Positions 60,353-64,000 of a stretch of 64,000 nt of DNA are shown one piece after another. Origin of the DNA: Planctomycetota bacterium (GTDB taxonomy: Bacteria; Planctomycetota; UBA1135; GCA-002686595); the NCBI GenBank assembly GCA_014237855.1, contig JABACD010000012.1, positions 62,001 to 126,000 on the forward strand, given 5' to 3'. Numbering within the stretch: the first letter of the stretch is position 1; each line of letters starts with the position of its first letter. Under the pieces are notes generated by a model. That model worked only from the letters and a program-made list of their open reading frames with translations. It was not told the origin of the DNA and did not search any database. Both the position numbers and the translations under genes were made by a program.

Positions 60353-62140
60353 CTAGCGCCAGTCACCGTCGAGGAGACCCTCCGCGAAGCGCAGGCTCAG
60401 GGTGGCCTTGAGCCCCTTGCGGGAGCGCCCCTTGACGAAGAAAGAGGTGTCCAGCCATTGCTGGGTGATCTCGATCTGCTCGGTGGCCTCGGGGTCATCG
60501 GGGTCGTTGGCTGAGACCTCGATCATGATTGCCTTGTCAACGACCTCGGCACTGCCCATGCCGGCCTTGGGGTTGCCATAGTCGAGGTTCACCGCAGGCA
60601 TTGCGGCCACGGGGGTGCCGGCCATGTCGATGAAGATGTAGTTGTCGATCAGCGGATCGATCTCGAGGAAGTCATCGACGCGCAGGACGCTCTGCCCCAG
60701 CTCGTCCTCGGCAGTGTCCGTGCTGTCGTCCGGGGCAGCCTCCTCCTCGGTGTCCTCTGCCTCATCTTCGCCCACATCTTCCGCTCGTTCGGGGTACTTG
60801 CCCATCCCACGAATGGCCACCAGGTAGGTGCCTGCACGCAAGGCGGGCTCGACAAGGTCCTGGTTCGTGGCCAGGAACCCAACGTGGTAAATCTCGTCTT
60901 TCTGAGTCCCCTTGCGGATGTCGGCCAGGCCATTGGTCTGAAGGGCCTTGACCGGTGTGAAGAGGATGTAGTCGTACTGGGTGATGACCCGGTAGTTCGA
61001 GATGTCCGAACCACCATCGTTGGCTATCCAGCGGTCGCGAGCGATCACCTGGGTCGTGTCGAATGGGACCATGCCCTTCGAGTCCTGGGGCTTGATCTCG
61101 TTGGGGATGTCCTTGATGGCATTCTGTGCGAAGTCGAAGCCGGGCTTCTCAGAGGCCGCGCAACGGAAGCCCAGGACGCTTGCCTTCTGGGTGCGGTCAA
61201 AGCCGCCCCGGGAGGATCCTCGTGCGAAGATCCTGTCAGTCTGCTGCGAGCCACCACGGATGACACGGCGATCGGGACTGAACTTGGGCATCCGGTCGAT
61301 CTCTTCCTTGAGACGGCCCTTTCCCACGGAGAAGGTCTTGTGCTTCCAGCCGGGGTAGTTGACGTAGCGCGAGCCCGTCCACTCCCAGACGTTGCCATGA
61401 AGGTCGTGCTGTCCGGCAGAGTTGGCTCCATCCGGCTTGCTGCCCACGTCGAGGATGTTGCTGGTCGCGCGCAGCTCCTTGGTGACACACATCCCGGGCT
61501 GCCAGTCTCCCCAGATGAAGTCGTTGTCGGTGTCGCCGCGCACGGCTCGCTCCCACTCGAATTCAGTCGGCAGCCGCAGGCCGGCCCACTCGGCATAGCC
61601 GCGGGCGTTCTGGTAGTCCACGTAGACCACAGGCTTCTTCGCGAGAGCCTCCGGCATCTTCCACTCAGCATCCTTCCAGTTACGCTCCCACCACTCGAAG
61701 GCCTCGAAGGACCTTCGGGCAGGGGCAGGCTTGCCGGCCTCCTTGGCCTCACGGCGCTTCTCTGCTTCTTGAGCGAGATACTCTTCACGTGCCTTGTTGA
61801 TGGACTCGTCTCCCCACAGCAGCGGAGGTTGCACCTTGGCAGCGAGCACGTACTCGCGATATTGCTCGTTGGTGACCTCGGTCACCATCAGGAAGAAGTC
61901 ATCGACGGAGACGGAGTGCTGAGGAACTTCGGACAGGAAGCCGCCGGCCTTCTCTTGGGCCGACTTGTTCTCCTCGATCAACTTCACCATGTCCTTGAAG
62001 TCCGTGCCGATCTTCGTCCGTCCTCCCTCGATCATTGTCAGGCCGGGAGGCGAGAGGATGTCGTTGCTCGGGTTGTATTGAGAGGGGGTGCTGTTCAGGC
62101 TTGTGGCGAGAACAACCAGGCTTGTCGTGAGAAATTGCAT
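60353..62140 (-). CDS. SUMF1 (FGE-like) domain protein without catalytic cysteines
   Basis: 595 residues with a signal-like N-terminus (FLTTSLVVLATSL). A SUMF1 domain spans about residues 35-330: MIEGGRTKIGTDF, VDDFFLMVTEVTNEQYREYV, GLRLPTEFEWERAVRGDTDN, HDLHGNVWEWTGSRY, RVIRGGSQQTDRI and VLGFRCAAS. Formylglycine-generating enzymes have two cysteines between GGS and the final GFRCA (C-Y-R-Y-R-C in the human enzyme); the segment here, IFARGSSRGGF, has none. It is therefore not expected to make formylglycine and may be a binding or structural paralogue. The C-terminal 260 residues are unassigned and hold an acidic stretch (EDEAEDTEEEAAPDDSTD). AAGG precedes the ATG. Confidence 0.85.
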   Translation of the reverse strand: MQFLTTSLVVLATSLNSTPSQYNPSNDILSPPGLTMIEGGRTKIGTDFKDMVKLIEENKSAQEKAGGFLSEVPQHSVSVDDFFLMVTEVTNEQYREYVLAAKVQPPLLWGDESINKAREEYLAQEAEKRREAKEAGKPAPARRSFEAFEWWERNWKDAEWKMPEALAKKPVVYVDYQNARGYAEWAGLRLPTEFEWERAVRGDTDNDFIWGDWQPGMCVTKELRATSNILDVGSKPDGANSAGQHDLHGNVWEWTGSRYVNYPGWKHKTFSVGKGRLKEEIDRMPKFSPDRRVIRGGSQQTDRIFARGSSRGGFDRTQKASVLGFRCAASEKPGFDFAQNAIKDIPNEIKPQDSKGMVPFDTTQVIARDRWIANDGGSDISNYRVITQYDYILFTPVKALQTNGLADIRKGTQKDEIYHVGFLATNQDLVEPALRAGTYLVAIRGMGKYPERAEDVGEDEAEDTEEEAAPDDSTDTAEDELGQSVLRVDDFLEIDPLIDNYIFIDMAGTPVAAMPAVNLDYGNPKAGMGSAEVVDKAIMIEVSANDPDDPEATEQIEITQQWLDTSFFVKGRSRKGLKATLSLRFAEGLLDGDWR

Positions 62141-62420
62141 GGAGACCTTGTAATGCTTACGGTTCGATCGAGCGGGCTGCGCCGCTCGTGAGGGCTCGCT
62201 TGGCAGAGTTGTCTCTCTGCGGTGTGAAAAAAGGGGGAATCGGTGGGGAGAGCTGAGACGACTTGCTCAGGTCTACTTAGCCGATCTGCCGGCGGATGTT
62301 ACGCCATCGGGGCGCAGATGTTACGCGAGCCAGGGAGGCCCTGCGGACACAAAATCGGCTCAGGAGTCCTCCAGGAGCTGGCCTGGGAGCGCAATCCCAC
62401 GGGGAGACCCCAGGAGGCGA

Positions 62421-63452
62421 TCAATCCAGCTTGATTCCGGCCGCAATGAGGTCTTTTTGGGGCTGCGCGATCCACTCCTCGCCATGGACTTCCAGGAGCT
62501 TCTGGAACTCGTCGATGACATCGGGGTCAAAGGCCTTGGCTCGGTACTCGGCGAAGAAGCTCTGGGTCTTCTCGAGCTCCCAGACTGGCTTGTAGGAGCG
62601 CCGGGTCGACAGGCTGTCGAAGACCTCCACGACCCCAAGAATCCGGCCTGGCAGCGAAATCTCCTCGGCCTTGAGTTTCCGAGGGTAACCCTCGCCGTCC
62701 CAGCGCTCGTGGTGCTCGGCCACGTAGGTGCAGACTTCCTTGAGATGAGGATGGGCACCGAGCTTCTCGGCCCCCAGGGCCGGGTGTCGCTGAACCTCTC
62801 GGTACTCCTCGGGGGTCAGCTTGCCCTTCTTGGTCAGGAAGCCGAGATCGTCCAGGTAGATCTTGCCGTAGTCATGGGCGATCGCCCCGAGCTCCAGCCG
62901 CTCCATCGTGTAGGGCTCGAGGCCAAATTTCTCCCCGAGGATCTTGCAGTAGCGCCGGGTGCGCTCCGCGTGCCCAGCTGTGTAGGGGTCGACGCGCTCG
63001 ATCGTGCTCGAGACCATCCCCGAGAGGATGTCCACGAGTTCGGCGAACTTGAGCCCCTGGTCACCCTGGGCGAGCTGGCGCTCTCGCAGGGCCTTGTGGA
63101 CCATGGCAGCCAGGACAACCGGATCCACGGGCTTTTGAAGGTAGTCCATGGCCCCGCCCTTGATGGCCGAGACAGCGCTGTCGATGGCGGGATAGCCCGT
63201 CATCAGGATCACCACGGCATCAGGCTGCAGCTGCCGGCACGCGGCCAGGACCTGGTTGCCCTCAGCTGCACCGTCGAAGACGACGTCGGTGACCACTGCG
63301 TCGAAGGTGATCGTCTCCAGCATCCGAATTGCCTCAGATGCCGTATGGCAGAGGCTGATGCGGAAGCCCTGGGTCTCCAGGACGGCTCCCATCAAATCGA
63401 TGGTGGCGCGCTCGTCGTCGACGAGCAGGACATTGGGTCGTTGATCGCTCAT
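62421..63452 (-). CDS. Response regulator with HD-GYP phosphodiesterase domain
   Basis: 343 residues. Residues 1-120 are a REC domain (VLLVDDERA, phosphoacceptor Asp56 in AVVTDVVFDG, KPVDP near 110). Residues about 150-330 are an HD-GYP domain: GHAERTRRYCKILGEKFGLE, IAHDYGKIYLDDLGFL, EHHERWDGEGYPRKLKAEEI. It is expected to hydrolyse cyclic di-GMP when phosphorylated. It differs from the first HD-GYP protein of the window in lacking the central GAF-like region. The ATG at 63452 begins MSDQRPNVLLVDD; the ORF extends upstream to 63491. No kinase is adjacent. Confidence 0.92.
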   Translation of the reverse strand: MSDQRPNVLLVDDERATIDLMGAVLETQGFRISLCHTASEAIRMLETITFDAVVTDVVFDGAAEGNQVLAACRQLQPDAVVILMTGYPAIDSAVSAIKGGAMDYLQKPVDPVVLAAMVHKALRERQLAQGDQGLKFAELVDILSGMVSSTIERVDPYTAGHAERTRRYCKILGEKFGLEPYTMERLELGAIAHDYGKIYLDDLGFLTKKGKLTPEEYREVQRHPALGAEKLGAHPHLKEVCTYVAEHHERWDGEGYPRKLKAEEISLPGRILGVVEVFDSLSTRRSYKPVWELEKTQSFFAEYRAKAFDPDVIDEFQKLLEVHGEEWIAQPQKDLIAAGIKLD

Positions 63453-63545
63453 GGCTCTACCAGGGAGATGTGATGATCTACCTTGTACCAATCGAGACAG
63501 GGAGGGGGAAGAGCGCCCCGCCGACTGGATCGCTATCCTGTGGGC

Positions 63546-64000
63546 ATGAAGAGCGAGGCGAATCAGAATGGATGGAGGGTCTCAGCGGAGGATGAGGGCG
63601 AGCGTCTGGACAGATTCCTCGTTCCGCGCCTGGGGGAGTGGTCGCGGTCGAAGCTACAGGGCTTTATCAAGGAGGGCCGGGTCCGGATCGACGGAATTGA
63701 GCAGCGCAAGGTGGGCACCATCCTGATTGCAGGGGCAGTCGTGGCCGCGGATTTGCCCGAGCGTCACCCCAAGGCGAGTCCGGAGCAGGCACGACGGGAG
63801 CTGGAGGTGCTGCATGAGGACGAGGACCTGCTGGTCGTGAACAAGCCGGCAGGACTCCTGACTCACCGGAGGGAGGCGGGGCTGGAGCTCTCCCTGGCCG
63901 AGCTGGCCCTCGCCCACTGCGGTGAACTTCCCTCGCCCCAGGGCGAAGATCGCCCCGGCATCGTGCACCGGCTGGATCGCGAGACGAGTGGAGTGATCGT
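63546..64000 (+). CDS. RluA-family pseudouridine synthase (cut by the window end)
   Basis: 151 codons are visible from ATG at 63546. Residues about 15-70 form an S4 RNA-binding domain (GERLDRFLVPRLGEWSRSKL and GFIKEGRVRIDG). Then DLLVVNKPAGLLTH and GIVHRLDRETSGVIV give the RluA catalytic motif, where the Asp in HRLDxxTSG is the nucleophile. It isomerises uridines in 23S rRNA, as RluC/RluD do; which one cannot be told from the part seen. It is divergent from the HD-GYP gene, with 93 bases between them. Confidence 0.9.
   Translation, partial: MKSEANQNGWRVSAEDEGERLDRFLVPRLGEWSRSKLQGFIKEGRVRIDGIEQRKVGTILIAGAVVAADLPERHPKASPEQARRELEVLHEDEDLLVVNKPAGLLTHRREAGLELSLAELALAHCGELPSPQGEDRPGIVHRLDRETSGVI

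Noticed and set aside
60353..62140. Functional formylglycine-generating enzyme serving the sulfatase-like protein of the window
   Set aside because: Both catalytic cysteines are missing, and the sulfatase-like protein has Thr instead of Cys or Ser at the modification site.

Overview
The window is GC-rich, densely coded bacterial chromosome with Gram-negative envelope genes (KDO-8-phosphate synthase, type II secretion-type secretin and pseudopilin, many lipoproteins). The secreted proteins suggest Planctomycetota: a lamin-tail protein with a C-terminal domain I associate with marine planctomycetes, an FG-GAP/ASPIC-UnbV protein, a SUMF1-type protein, sulfatase-like hydrolases and large TPR lipoproteins. 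The phylum is an inference from these families; no rRNA gene is present to confirm it.

Layout. 1-1736: 3' end of a PBP2 gene and rodA (cell elongation). 1810-7831 (minus): lamin-tail secreted protein, then a run of TMTC-like glycosyltransferase, sulfatase-like lipoprotein and APC permease. 7923-9218: membrane-anchored amidohydrolase. 9456-16310: a bacterial microcompartment (BMC) locus. 16491-19301: REC/HD-GYP regulator and MFS transporter. 19315-22954 (minus): two TPR proteins. 23294-33545: surface lipoproteins, an alkaline-phosphatase-superfamily protein, an ATP-grasp enzyme, an esterase and UspA. 33853-36597: rpsO-pnp. 37219-40905: small secreted protein, secretin and GspK. 40919-46854: hyuB-like, purA, uppS, cdsA, phoH. 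46851-50159: 7TM-HD protein, ybeY and a FliA-type sigma factor. 51125-56656: kdsA and a lipid kinase (minus), then an RmlD-like reductase and valS (plus). 56714-62140 (minus): an FG-GAP/ASPIC-UnbV/thioredoxin/TPR reading frame interrupted by one in-frame UGA, preceded by a SUMF1-type gene. 62421-63452 (minus): a second REC/HD-GYP protein. 63546-end: an RluA pseudouridine synthase cut by the window edge.

The most interesting system is the BMC locus. It has two BMC-H, two BMC-P and two tandem-domain shell proteins (one PduT-like, one divergent and apparently permuted), plus an acylating aldehyde dehydrogenase with a long C-terminal tail ending in an amphipathic helix and a cysteine cluster. I see no signature enzyme of the well-known BMC types: no diol or glycerol dehydratase, ethanolamine lyase, glycyl-radical enzyme, class II aldolase or RuBisCO. 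There is also no PduL/Pta, alcohol dehydrogenase or acetate kinase. Instead the operon ends with two small proteins carrying an EutQ/EutT-like N-terminal segment, one fused to an ACT domain, and a DUF711 (UPF0210, 'PFL family') protein. ACT and DUF711 proteins are a known gene pair of unknown function outside BMCs, so this locus suggests that DUF711 supplies the aldehyde in a microcompartment pathway.

The second candidate is the UGA at 58571-58573. The downstream frame continues the same domain without a credible start of its own. An 11-nt spacer and a 17-nt stem-loop follow the UGA, which is the geometry of a bacterial SECIS element. It may be a selenoprotein or a nonsense-split gene.
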